Shown here: piece by piece, positions 9,101 through 16,512 of the stretch
How positions within the stretch are numbered: position 1 is the stretch's first letter
How the letters are laid out: every line of letters starts with the position of its first letter
DNA from: Sphingomonas sp. 35-24ZXX
GTDB taxonomy: Bacteria > Pseudomonadota > Alphaproteobacteria > Sphingomonadales > Sphingomonadaceae
Direction of reading: 5' to 3'
NCBI RefSeq assembly: GCF_000786215.1
Contig: NZ_JROG01000001.1
Coordinates: forward strand, 124,001 to 188,000
Length of the DNA stretch: 64,000 nt
Made by a program: the position numbers and the translations under genes
The notes under the pieces: generated by a model
Seen by the model: only the letters and a program-made list of their open reading frames with translations
Database searches by the model: none
Told to the model about the DNA's origin: nothing

Positions 9101-9670
9101 CGCGTGACCTTCTTCCGCGCCGTCCCCGGCGCGGCCGACAGCGCTCGCGGGCCCAGCACCGGCGATCCGCTGCCGCTTGCGGGAATCCCTCCCGTGGTGT
9201 TTTCGGAAGTGATGCGCTCCTGCGACCTGTTCACGGCGGTCGCCTCGATCGCCGCTGATCCGACCTGGCTCGATCGCGGGCAGGAGGCGCAGCACCCGAG
9301 CCAGTGGGGCCAGGCGACCGACACCTATTGGCGCAACGTCAACACCGGCGATCTGGTCGAATCCGGCAAGCGTCGCCATGCGATGCTCGCGCGGATCGTT
9401 CCGCGACTGGCGATTGCCGACAAGCTGTCGTTCAACGACAAGGCGCTCGTCGTCAAGGGCACCCGGCACACCTACGAAATTCACCTCGGCTCCGGCGCAG
9501 CATCACGAAATGGACGGCACATCTGCATCGTTCCGAAGAACACCGCGACGGCCGACAGGGTGTGGCTGCCCTTCGAAGGTGATCGGACGCTGTCGATCAT
9601 CATCTCCAAGGCGGTGCTGCTGGCGGCGGACGACAAGATCACCGACCCGGTCATCCTCGGCCAGATCTGA
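6140..9670 (+). CDS. DUF4132 domain protein with C-terminal DUF7737-like domain (MolR/YehI-type)
   Basis: A very large 1176-residue soluble protein starting with GTG immediately after the upstream stop. The N-terminal 780 residues are helical, HEAT/armadillo-like (for example the KLGNACVWALAALPDGAGVP repeat near 655-675). The DUF4132 core spans about 860-1000, with LTDAERATATYSNRWAAHIL, LKQQQAMNLARLNGW and the WHLHLPEHGLVAKYWVEG strand. The last 80 residues (YEIHLGSG...HICIVP...WLPFEGD..LSIIISKAVLL) match the DUF7737 pattern. A short GGCACC-type microsatellite near 7408-7437 encodes an Ala/Gly/Thr linker. E. coli YehI/MolR belongs to this family but its biochemical role is unclear. Base usage matches the chromosome. 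The gene sits in an accessory stretch between insertion-sequence debris and repeats, which is compatible with a conflict or stress function, but that is only inference. Confidence 0.8.
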   Translation: MNFFGKIFGKAQPDAAAAAPREFVDMLGRFARSVEESVHTATARAPAIPLAPAARQLLDYLRTRREPGLFRYDEYPTVLDMLIGTRHPAEVLAELHTGLVTFRLNEFDQRASHAYLFGPVMSHMVSRLAGADRQWALSKDAYSHVMAVHRWFARSKSIDSFGCLDFLTAIVERALATGDAALRENVRELIQDVVSAEPCQTLRIVAAAKGWREAAGFARADIPFLRQADADGEVIKVQRLQFCAAAGAPLGDVLRQIFDGQVKIGDKLKGQTAEFDALLGGSKELRGAALTFLLDRILNGKTYDDHARFVQRGEHWAQEFNPHGRVRPPLDYLAFELAKRGHVLADPDRTHARLVTLLQVEKPGYRRETSRLILKEMLSTVRAHPRGATATALAELSKVYYYSEWRGEIEKAVREGLEARADGAGTGTGTGTPPRELPVFLIGSHRDEEAFARYCADLFDPRLYAEPHDSYIRQVAEFGQMVAEAQAAGEANAAIGPRIFAAMQEAGVPVRIAYGNPPTDFVMWAHCYFDAAMRAHEQRETLRPMIAAYPDLGKELAALADEIMRKTVPTAKWLTAARAFVAKVPQSVWVRQLHGLSATNAPGSNRNNGIGPEHYLRTLIYFAAFLPADEVGPLLVQYALKKCYVTEPGIGIRNEKLGNACVWALAALPDGAGVPYLARILARTKYPKIRKKVDEQLNAAATAAGVSRADLDEVTVPTHDLDTESRRVVAFENGSATLIAEGSTARIEWANSQGKPVKSATTAMKAEKALMKELQADLKELQADLSIQPQRLQRLYVQDRCWPAAVWRERYLEQPLMRGFARRLLWQIAHEGHAPVTGLPDAAGEGLLDCSGKAVALDGATIRLWHPMMSPVEEVEAWRLRLEELRVTQPFVQAWREVYALTDAERATATYSNRWAAHILKQQQAMNLARLNGWTVTGRVWFDTANDQPWHLHLPEHGLVAKYWVEGAGGDDPETTDSGAYAYVNTDRVTFFRAVPGAADSARGPSTGDPLPLAGIPPVVFSEVMRSCDLFTAVASIAADPTWLDRGQEAQHPSQWGQATDTYWRNVNTGDLVESGKRRHAMLARIVPRLAIADKLSFNDKALVVKGTRHTYEIHLGSGAASRNGRHICIVPKNTATADRVWLPFEGDRTLSIIISKAVLLAADDKITDPVILGQI

Positions 9671-9841
9671 GAGCTGTCGCGCAGCCCCGGGGGCGTCAGG
9701 CTGCATGCTCGTTCACAAGGCAGGCGTCGCGGTCGGGTGATGAACCCAATCCGCGCTGCAATCGAAGAGCAGTGCTGCCCGCTACGCATCACGCATGGGA
9801 GAAATTCGGAATTCCATCCAGCTGCAGTCATCAGCGGGGAA

Positions 9842-9970
9842 GGGGCTCGACCCCGAAAGCCGCACGGCGGCTTTCGGTGGAAGCAGACGTTTTCGTAGAT
9901 GATCGGGAATGACTGAGTCTGGGTCGTGTGCTGCCGGAAGCTGAATGCCGCATCGTGGGACGTAGCTGCC
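9842..9970 (+). repeat. Dispersed degenerate repeat, family 3 copy b (longest)
   Basis: The first part (GGGGCTCGACCCCGAAAGCC, GCAGACGTT, GGGTCG) matches 3132-3215. The second part (9921-9961, with TGCTGCCGGAAGCTGAATGC) matches 4017-4057. This copy joins two blocks found separately elsewhere, so it is probably the most complete unit in the window. Confidence 0.55.
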
Positions 9971-10150
9971 GCTCCTCATGAACGTTTTGACCGTCAGGCT
10001 TCGCCAGTAGCGGACGTTCTCGGATCGCATGACAGGTTGCGCTTCACGACAGCGACTGGGCCGCCGGACCCCATTTGGTTTGCGCTGGTCAGCAGGCCCG
10101 AGCGGACCTTGAGGTGAGATCGCTAGGCGCTAGAGTTCTTGCGCGGGCGG

Positions 10151-10230
10151 CCGGAAAATGAACTCGTTGATTTCGAGTTCATCCGGCTAGGCGATTACCA
10201 AGGCGGCGACACCCGCCGGTCGCAGGCGGG
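10151..10230. repeat. Pair of strong hairpins in non-coding DNA
   Basis: Hairpin 1 has perfect 9-bp arms ATGAACTCG (10158-10166) and CGAGTTCAT (10174-10182) around a 7-base loop, with outer CCGG/CCGG (10151-10154, 10183-10186). Hairpin 2 has 6-bp arms CCCGCC (10212-10217) and GGCGGG (10225-10230). No U-tract follows, so an ordinary terminator is not obvious. They may be an operator, a REP-like unit or part of a small RNA. Confidence 0.5.
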
Positions 10231-10419
10231 CCGCGGATAGCTCCTATAAACGAGGCAGACCCAAATGCCGGTCTACAACGCAAAAAGTCAAAGAGCGGGC
10301 CTGCGCAGGGATATGAAGATTGAGCGTCAGATGGTTTTACACCTGATTTGCCCGAACGATAGTCCCTCGATCAGAACTGAACGGCGCTCACGATACTTAT
10401 CCGGTAAACTCAAGCCTGC

Positions 10420-11901
10420 TTAACTGCCGCGTAGTTCTTTGGGCAGCAAACTGGCGGTGAAGTTTTGATAGCTGACCGGGCGCAGGAACCGGTCAATCGC
10501 AAGGCTGCCCACCGAAGTGGTGCGCGAATCTGAAGTCGCCGGAAACGGACCTCCGTGGACCATCGCGTGGCAGACTTCCACGCCGGTGGGCCAACCGTTC
10601 ACGAGGATACGTCCGGCTTTGCGCTCAAGCAACGGAATCAGGCTTTGCGCCATTTCATGATCGCCTGCTTCCATGTGCAAGGTGGCGGTCAGCTGACCTT
10701 CAAGAGCATTCAGGACCGCCATTTGCTCACCCACATCATCGCAAACAATCAGCATCGACGATGCACCGAAAACTTCGTGACCCAATCCCGGTTCCACCAG
10801 AAATTGCGCTGCAGTCGTTCGGAACAGGTAGCTACCGGCGCGGAGGGCATCGCCACTGTCTACGCTGCAAGCCAGTGTTACCAAAGCGTCGTGGGAGGCC
10901 AGTGCTCCGGTATGCGCTACATAGGTGTCGCGTATGGCGCCAGTGAGCATAACTTGTGCAGGTGCTGCCTGTACTGCTTCGATGGCCGCTTGCGTAAACG
11001 CATCTAGGCCGTCACCTGCTATGGCAATGATCAGTCCCGGGTTTGTGCAGAACTGACCCGCGCCCATCGTCAGCGAGCTTATGAATTGAGCGCCGAGTTC
11101 CGCCCCACGTGCCTTCAACGCTGCTGGCAGGATGAGCACAGGGTTGATGCTGGACATTTCGGCATAGAACGGGATCGGCACAGGCCGCGCTTGGGCAATC
11201 GTCAGCAGAGCCAGTCCACCTGCGCGGGATCCGGTGAAGCCCACGGCAGATATGCGAGGATTGCGCACCAGGGCTGCGCCCAGCTCGTGCGAAGGGCCGA
11301 CCAGGTGCTGAAACACACCTTCCGGCAACCCGCATTCAACGACAGCCCGAGAGATGGCTGAGGCTACCAACATGCCGGTTACAGGGTGGGCGGGATGGCC
11401 TTTGACCACCACAGGGCAACCTGCCGCCAGCGCCGAAGCGGTGTCGCCGCCCGCAGTGGAAAACGCCAGGGGGAAATTGGATGCGCCGAATACAGCGACT
11501 GGGCCAAGCGGGATCATGCGCATGCGGATGTCCGGGCGAGGCAGGGGCGTGCGATCAGGCTGGGCAGGGTCAATCCGCACCTGCAGCCAGTTTCCTGCCC
11601 GGACCACCTCGGCAAACATCCGCAGCTGCCCTATTGTTCGTCCGCGCTCCCCCTCGATACGTGCGCGGGGTAATCCGCTTTCTCTGACCGCCGCTTCGAT
11701 AAGCGGGTCCCCGATTGCCAGAATTTGTTCGGCAATTGTCTCAAGGAGACGCGCGCGCACTTCATGGTCGGCAGCGCGATAGGTGTCAAATGCAGCTTCG
11801 GCCAGTATGCAAGCGCGTTCCACATCGCTTTCTTCGTGAACTGGAAAGTCTGCGCAAAAGGCGTCTCCGGTTATAGGGTTTATAGATCGGAGCGTGGTCA
11901 T
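10420..11901 (-). CDS. Alpha-ketoglutaric semialdehyde (2,5-dioxovalerate) dehydrogenase
   Basis: A 493-residue NAD(P)-dependent aldehyde dehydrogenase of the family oxidising alpha-ketoglutaric semialdehyde (2,5-dioxopentanoate) to 2-oxoglutarate, the last step of oxidative glucarate, galactarate, arabinose and xylose routes. The opening INPITGDAF and the segment GPVAVFGASNFPLAFSTAGG (N142) are typical of the KGSADH subgroup, which differs from ordinary ALDHs. The catalytic general base E248 lies in PFYAEMSSINP, the nucleophile C285 in MGAGQFCTNPGL, and the cofactor lysine K167 in VVVKGHP. It lies downstream of the TonB receptor on the same strand, behind a strong hairpin. The 5-dehydro-4-deoxyglucarate dehydratase at 20770-21699 would make its substrate. 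Confidence 0.9.
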   Translation of the reverse strand: MTTLRSINPITGDAFCADFPVHEESDVERACILAEAAFDTYRAADHEVRARLLETIAEQILAIGDPLIEAAVRESGLPRARIEGERGRTIGQLRMFAEVVRAGNWLQVRIDPAQPDRTPLPRPDIRMRMIPLGPVAVFGASNFPLAFSTAGGDTASALAAGCPVVVKGHPAHPVTGMLVASAISRAVVECGLPEGVFQHLVGPSHELGAALVRNPRISAVGFTGSRAGGLALLTIAQARPVPIPFYAEMSSINPVLILPAALKARGAELGAQFISSLTMGAGQFCTNPGLIIAIAGDGLDAFTQAAIEAVQAAPAQVMLTGAIRDTYVAHTGALASHDALVTLACSVDSGDALRAGSYLFRTTAAQFLVEPGLGHEVFGASSMLIVCDDVGEQMAVLNALEGQLTATLHMEAGDHEMAQSLIPLLERKAGRILVNGWPTGVEVCHAMVHGGPFPATSDSRTTSVGSLAIDRFLRPVSYQNFTASLLPKELRGS

Positions 11902-11975
11902 GACCAGGAATTCCCAGCTGTCTGGAAGTGCAAAGCCGCAGGGCTGCGGATCGGCAGTCTGCGGGAAAAGTGCCC

Positions 11976-12023
11976 GGTCCCATCATCGGATCAGAGTTTC
12001 GAAGCCTGGCCGATGATGGGACC
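11976..12023 (-). terminator. Long perfect hairpin after the TonB receptor gene, likely terminator
   Basis: A perfect 14-bp stem, GGTCCCATCATCGG (11976-11989) with CCGATGATGGGACC (12010-12023), around a 20-base loop. It starts 46 bases past the stop of the receptor gene on the minus strand, and the minus transcript continues GGGCACUUUU, giving a short U-run. It separates a highly expressed receptor transcript from the dehydrogenase downstream, so it may terminate or attenuate. Confidence 0.6.
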
Positions 12024-12069
12024 TGTCCACGGCAGCAACACGCGGACGGGGCAAGGGAGGAGCGCGTGA

Positions 12070-14877
12070 TCAGAACGTGAATTTCGCTCCGACATTGAAC
12101 TGGCGGCCGCTGCGCGTGAGCACATTCAGGCGGTTGGTCTCGTCCACGAACTGGTCGTTTGGCGTGTCGAGCAGATTTATCGCCTCAAGGCTTACCTTGA
12201 GATTTTCTGTGAACGCATAGGACATCTGGGCGTCGAGGTTCGTCGTGCTGTTGGTACCGTTCCACGCATTGCCTTCCGTTCCCGGAACGGCGGTCAGGTA
12301 GCTCGAGCGGTAAGCAACCGATCCACGCACAGAGAATTTGCTGTCCTCATAATAGAGGGTAAAATTTGCTGCATTTTTGGACAGACCAAGCAGCGGTGCA
12401 GTAATTGTCGATGTCCCGGCTGCCGATGTGATGTATTCTATATCCGACCGGACATAGGTGTAGTTTGCGAGCGCCCCGAAGTTCTTGAGTAATCCTGGCA
12501 GGAAGGTGAATGGTTGCTGGACGTTGATTTCAAAGCCCTGCAGCTTGCCGCCACTTGAATTGACTGGCCTGTTGACGATGAAATCATCCGTCGAAGTTGC
12601 GGTGGTGCCGGTGAGGATTGAGTCTGGCAGACCAAGAGCAGAAAAAGGGACGCTGACAGCCAGATTCTGGGCGAAGGTGCTGATGTTCTTCTGGAACAGG
12701 GCGACCGAGTAAATGGCACCCCTCGCAGGATACCATTCCACGGCCAGATCAAAGTTAGTGGATTCGGTCGGATCCAGATCAGGGTTGCCCGAGCTGAACG
12801 AACGGTTGCCGCCCGAAATGTTGAGGTTGCCGCCCGGCGAAAGCGACGAAATGCCAGCGCGGGCCAAAGTCTTGGCGGCAGCAAGTCGAACCAGCAATTC
12901 AGGCGTCACATCGTATACTATGTTCGCAGAAGGAAGCCAGCGGTCGTAGCTGCGTTCGGCTGTAACGAAGGTGATTGTCGCGCCTCGGCTGGCATAGCCG
13001 GTGGAGAATTGCTTTGTGTTGACGAAGCGGACACCCAGATCGCCGCGCAGCGGCACACCTGAATCGGCAAGATTGAACTCGGTCATGCCCCAGACCCCAA
13101 GGTCCTTCTCACTCACGGTGACGAACGAGCCACGCGCGGTGGCATTTTCGATGCCGCCGATGGCGTAAACCGGGTCGCTATAGATGCCGAATGACGAGGC
13201 AAAAACATCGAGATTCGGGATCAACCAGCCAGTGGGCGTGCCCTGCGGCAGATTCAGGCCGCGTCCGAAGCCTTCGAACAATTGCGTTCCGGCAGCGATC
13301 TGGGCGGGTGTCAGCGTGTTGACGCGCGTTTCGCCGAGCAGGCGGCGTTGTTCCGTTGATCCGTAGGTAAACTTGCGCCAGTCCACGCCGGCCTTGAAAG
13401 TCAGGATGTTGTTGGCTTTCCATTCCAGCGCACCTTTGGCCGTAGCGAACGAATTGTCCACGGTCTGCGGACGGATGCGCACTTCGGATGTTCCGTTGAT
13501 GAAGGAATAGGTCGTCGGCGAATTCACGTTGACGCCTGGAATGATGGCCGGGAAGCGGGTCGAGAAATCGTACTGGAAATTTGGTGTATTGAGCGCGTCG
13601 AGCGTGACCGTGGTCTGCAGCGGATTGCTGAACGCGGACTTGGAGTAACCGACGAGGCCGGTGAACTTGAGATTTTCACTCAGTTCCTGCTCCAAATTGC
13701 CTGTGACTTCGTAAAAGTCGGTAACAAGCTTGTCGAACCGCGCCTGTGTGCGGAGGTCGACATTGTCAAAGCGGCCGCTAACGATGTTGTTGTTGCTGTC
13801 GACAACGCCGTCGCGGATGATGGTCTGCGGCTTCCCTGTTCCGGAACGTGAGAAGCTGATCGCCTGAAGCTGTGCTTCCGAGCGCGTCCCGTCGAGGCGC
13901 GAATAGAGCCCGTCAATCGAGATCAGCGTGGATTCTGTAGGGCGCATCTGCACCGACAAGGCTGCGCCGAGGCGCTTCTGGTTGATGTCGTAGGAAACGA
14001 GGCCCGGGATACGCGGATGGAAAAGCCCGTTTCCGGTCGCGTTATTGTCATTGATCTGGGCAATGGTCCGACCCGGCAGGGTCGAGGCAGCATTGAACCC
14101 GCCGTTGAATCCGCCAAAAGTCCAGCGCGTGATATTTGCGCCTTCTTCCCTTATGCGACGTTCCTCATACGCAATCGATAACAGTACGCCGAACGTCTCG
14201 GCCTCGTTAGTTGCGGTAACCAGGCCCGAGATGCGAGGGGTCGTCTTGCGCGAGAGGTCGTTGTAGCTCGCCTGCGCAGAAAGGGAGGCGGTAGGCTTGC
14301 GGAAATCGAACGGACGGGTGATGGTCAGATCAACGGTCGCGCCAAGCGAGCCTTCTTCGACATCGGCTGTAGCCGTTTTGCGCACGGCAAGGTTGTTGAA
14401 CAGGTCCGACGAGAATATGTTGAAATCGAAGCCGCGGCCACGGTTGACGCCGCCGGACGCATCAGTACCGCCGGTTGTACCGATGGCTTCCATTCCGTTG
14501 ATGCGCACGCGGGTGAATTCGGGCCCCAGGCCGCGCACCGAGATGTTCCGGCCTTCACCGTTGACGCGGGTAATAGCAACGCCTGGAATGCGCTGCAACG
14601 ATTCCGCCAGGTTCAAATCTGGAAACTCTGCGATGTCTTCGGCTTTAATCGAATCGATCGCAGCGGTTTGGCTCTTCTTGAGCGACAGCGCGCTGGACAG
14701 GCTTTCGCGAAACCCGGTGACGATGATTTCCTCGGGCGTACCTGGTGCGGAGTCCTCCACTGTTGAATCTTCCGGCGGGGCGGCGTCTTGCGCCACTGCC
14801 GGAAAAGCAGCCATTGTTACAAATGCTGAACTGCAAGCGAGTGCGGCCTTCACGGCATTAGCCTTCGATATACCCAT
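12070..14877 (-). CDS. TonB-dependent receptor (outer membrane)
   Basis: A 935-residue outer-membrane transporter of the sphingomonad/Caulobacter carbohydrate type. The start at 14877 is chosen because AGGGGATG lies just upstream and it begins a clean signal peptide (MGISKANAVKAALACSSAFV ... AVAQ). A TonB box-like EEIIVTGFRESL follows at about residues 46-57. Then comes the plug domain (SIKAEDIAEFPDLNLAESLQ, IPGVAIT, GRNISVRGLGPEFTRVRING) and the 22-strand barrel ending in the aromatic FTF. It is divergent from the MFS transporter and lies in a sugar-acid locus, so its cargo is probably an oligosaccharide or sugar acid too large for porins. Specificity cannot be read from sequence. Confidence 0.95.
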   Translation of the reverse strand: MGISKANAVKAALACSSAFVTMAAFPAVAQDAAPPEDSTVEDSAPGTPEEIIVTGFRESLSSALSLKKSQTAAIDSIKAEDIAEFPDLNLAESLQRIPGVAITRVNGEGRNISVRGLGPEFTRVRINGMEAIGTTGGTDASGGVNRGRGFDFNIFSSDLFNNLAVRKTATADVEEGSLGATVDLTITRPFDFRKPTASLSAQASYNDLSRKTTPRISGLVTATNEAETFGVLLSIAYEERRIREEGANITRWTFGGFNGGFNAASTLPGRTIAQINDNNATGNGLFHPRIPGLVSYDINQKRLGAALSVQMRPTESTLISIDGLYSRLDGTRSEAQLQAISFSRSGTGKPQTIIRDGVVDSNNNIVSGRFDNVDLRTQARFDKLVTDFYEVTGNLEQELSENLKFTGLVGYSKSAFSNPLQTTVTLDALNTPNFQYDFSTRFPAIIPGVNVNSPTTYSFINGTSEVRIRPQTVDNSFATAKGALEWKANNILTFKAGVDWRKFTYGSTEQRRLLGETRVNTLTPAQIAAGTQLFEGFGRGLNLPQGTPTGWLIPNLDVFASSFGIYSDPVYAIGGIENATARGSFVTVSEKDLGVWGMTEFNLADSGVPLRGDLGVRFVNTKQFSTGYASRGATITFVTAERSYDRWLPSANIVYDVTPELLVRLAAAKTLARAGISSLSPGGNLNISGGNRSFSSGNPDLDPTESTNFDLAVEWYPARGAIYSVALFQKNISTFAQNLAVSVPFSALGLPDSILTGTTATSTDDFIVNRPVNSSGGKLQGFEINVQQPFTFLPGLLKNFGALANYTYVRSDIEYITSAAGTSTITAPLLGLSKNAANFTLYYEDSKFSVRGSVAYRSSYLTAVPGTEGNAWNGTNSTTNLDAQMSYAFTENLKVSLEAINLLDTPNDQFVDETNRLNVLTRSGRQFNVGAKFTF

Positions 14878-15195
14878 TTCGCATCCCCTGATATCTGGCC
14901 GCGTATGGGCCAGTTCGTTGCCGGAAGTTATCCACCGGTGCTCGTTTTCGATAAACAACGCAGGGGGCATTACGCCAACCTCAATCGAGCATGAATCATT
15001 GCGGGTTGTGCACTGATGCGATGGGGATCGTTGGTTGGAGCGTCTGCGTGAGGATCTAGCTAACGATTGGCTCAAACGCTGCGCAATTGGACTTGGACCG
15101 CATTTGCCGACTTGGCTACCACTGCCTCAAGCTCTGCAATGATGAGGCGCACACAGAGGCGCGACGGTTGCACACAACGCAAAATGGAGAAGATG
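14878..15195. promoter_or_regulatory. Divergent promoter region between TonB receptor and MFS operon
   Basis: About 320 bases between two divergent start codons, so it must hold both promoters. It contains the GGGGAT ribosome site of the receptor and the GGAG site at 15186-15189 of the transporter. Two imperfect copies of a CG-WTTGG...GCGTCTGCG / CG-ATTGG...CGCTGCG pattern near 15028-15083 might be operator half-sites, though this is weak. Confidence 0.5.
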
Positions 15196-16512
15196 ATGCC
15201 AACGGACCAAGCCGCTCGGCCAACCCGCATCCGCTACCGCATCATCGTGCTGATTTTCGCGATCACGACACTGAATTATGCTGATCGTGCCACGTTCTCG
15301 ATTGCCGGTGGTGCTGCATCCTCCGAACTCGGGCTGGATGCGGTCGAAACGGGTTACATCCTGTCCGCATTTGCTTGGGCCTATGTTCTGGCACAAATTC
15401 CCGGCGGGGCGCTGCTTGATCGTTTCGGGACAAAGAGTGTTTATGTGGCTGCAATCGCCATCTGGTCAGCTTGCACAGCAGTCCAGGGTTTTGTCGGCTG
15501 GCTGCCGGGTCTCACGGCGGTCACAACGCTGTTTGCTATGCGCTTTTTGGTGGGCCTTGCTGAAGCGCCGTCATTTCCGGGTAATGCAAGGCTAGTTTCA
15601 GCCTGGTTTCCAGCGCGTGAGCGTGGCACGGCTTCGGCCATTTTCAACTCTGCGCAGTATTTCTCGCTGGTCGCCTTTGCTCCGCTCATGGGGTGGTTGG
15701 TGCATGAATTCAGCTGGCGTGCAGTATTTTGGGTGATGGGCGTGTTGGGTCTTTTGGCCGCGCTGATCTTCCAATTGTTCATTCACGGACCTGATCGGCA
15801 CCCGGCAATCAACGCTGCGGAAATTGAATTGATCCGCGATGGTGGTGGACAAATCAATCTCGAAGGCGTGTCTGGTTCAACCAAGGTGTTCGACTGGGCT
15901 AATATCCGCCGACTGCTGGCCAGCCGGATGATGCTTGGCATTTATCTCGGCCAATATTGCATCAACGTTCTGACATATTTCTTCGTCACCTGGTTTCCGA
16001 TCTATCTGGTCAGTGAACGCGGCCTCAGCATCCTTCAGGCAGGATTTGCCGCTGCAGTTCCGGCCATTTGCGGTTTTGTCGGCGGGCTTGCGGGCGGAGT
16101 GATTTCAGACAAAATCCTTGCGCGCACCGGTGATATTGACCGTGCCCGCAAGGTTCCGCTCGTTTCGGGCATGTTGCTTGCTACGACAATTCTCGGCTGC
16201 GTCTGGGCCAAGCAGGAATGGATGGTCATCGCTCTCATGTCGCTTGCGTTCTTTGGCAAGGGGGTCGCCTCGCTAGGCTGGGCGATCATGGCGGATGTCG
16301 CTCCGCGGCAGCTTGCCGGGCTTTCCGGCGGGGTGTTCAACATGTTCGGCAACACCGCCGGCATTATCACACCCATTGTTGTCGGCTATATCGTGGCGAC
16401 AACTGGGTCGTTCGATTTTGCGCTAGGTTTCGTGGCCTTTCACTGCCTTATCACCATCGTCGCCTATACCGTCATAGTCGGCCCGATCCGCCGATTGGAA
16501 CTGCCAGCGTGA
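15196..16512 (+). CDS. MFS transporter, ACS (anion:cation symporter) family, sugar-acid type
   Basis: A 438-residue, 12-helix permease. The start at 15196 has GGAG six bases upstream; an ATG at 15193 is also possible. The opening helix TTLNYADRATFSIAGGAASS and the motif ALLDRFGTKSVY are the D-R-x-x-F and loop 2-3 signatures of the ACS family, which includes glucarate, galactonate and hexuronate transporters. FLVGLAEAPSFPGNARLVSAWF is the family-specific helix 4-5 sequence. It moves a sugar acid across the inner membrane with protons. Its stop overlaps the GTG of the following exported protein by four bases, so the two form a coupled pair. Confidence 0.9.
   Translation: MPTDQAARPTRIRYRIIVLIFAITTLNYADRATFSIAGGAASSELGLDAVETGYILSAFAWAYVLAQIPGGALLDRFGTKSVYVAAIAIWSACTAVQGFVGWLPGLTAVTTLFAMRFLVGLAEAPSFPGNARLVSAWFPARERGTASAIFNSAQYFSLVAFAPLMGWLVHEFSWRAVFWVMGVLGLLAALIFQLFIHGPDRHPAINAAEIELIRDGGGQINLEGVSGSTKVFDWANIRRLLASRMMLGIYLGQYCINVLTYFFVTWFPIYLVSERGLSILQAGFAAAVPAICGFVGGLAGGVISDKILARTGDIDRARKVPLVSGMLLATTILGCVWAKQEWMVIALMSLAFFGKGVASLGWAIMADVAPRQLAGLSGGVFNMFGNTAGIITPIVVGYIVATTGSFDFALGFVAFHCLITIVAYTVIVGPIRRLELPA

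Larger units (their letters stand above)
9671..10419. other. Non-coding stretch with repeats and hairpins between the DUF4132 and sugar-acid loci
   Basis: About 750 bases without a credible gene. It contains the longest family 3 repeat (9842-9970) and, near 10151-10230, two neat hairpins. It marks the boundary between the accessory segment and the catabolic locus. Confidence 0.5.

Noticed and set aside
16218-16508. N-terminal extension of the exported unknown protein
   Set aside because: It lies wholly inside the transporter gene in another frame; the GTG at 16509 with twin-arginine signal is the natural start.
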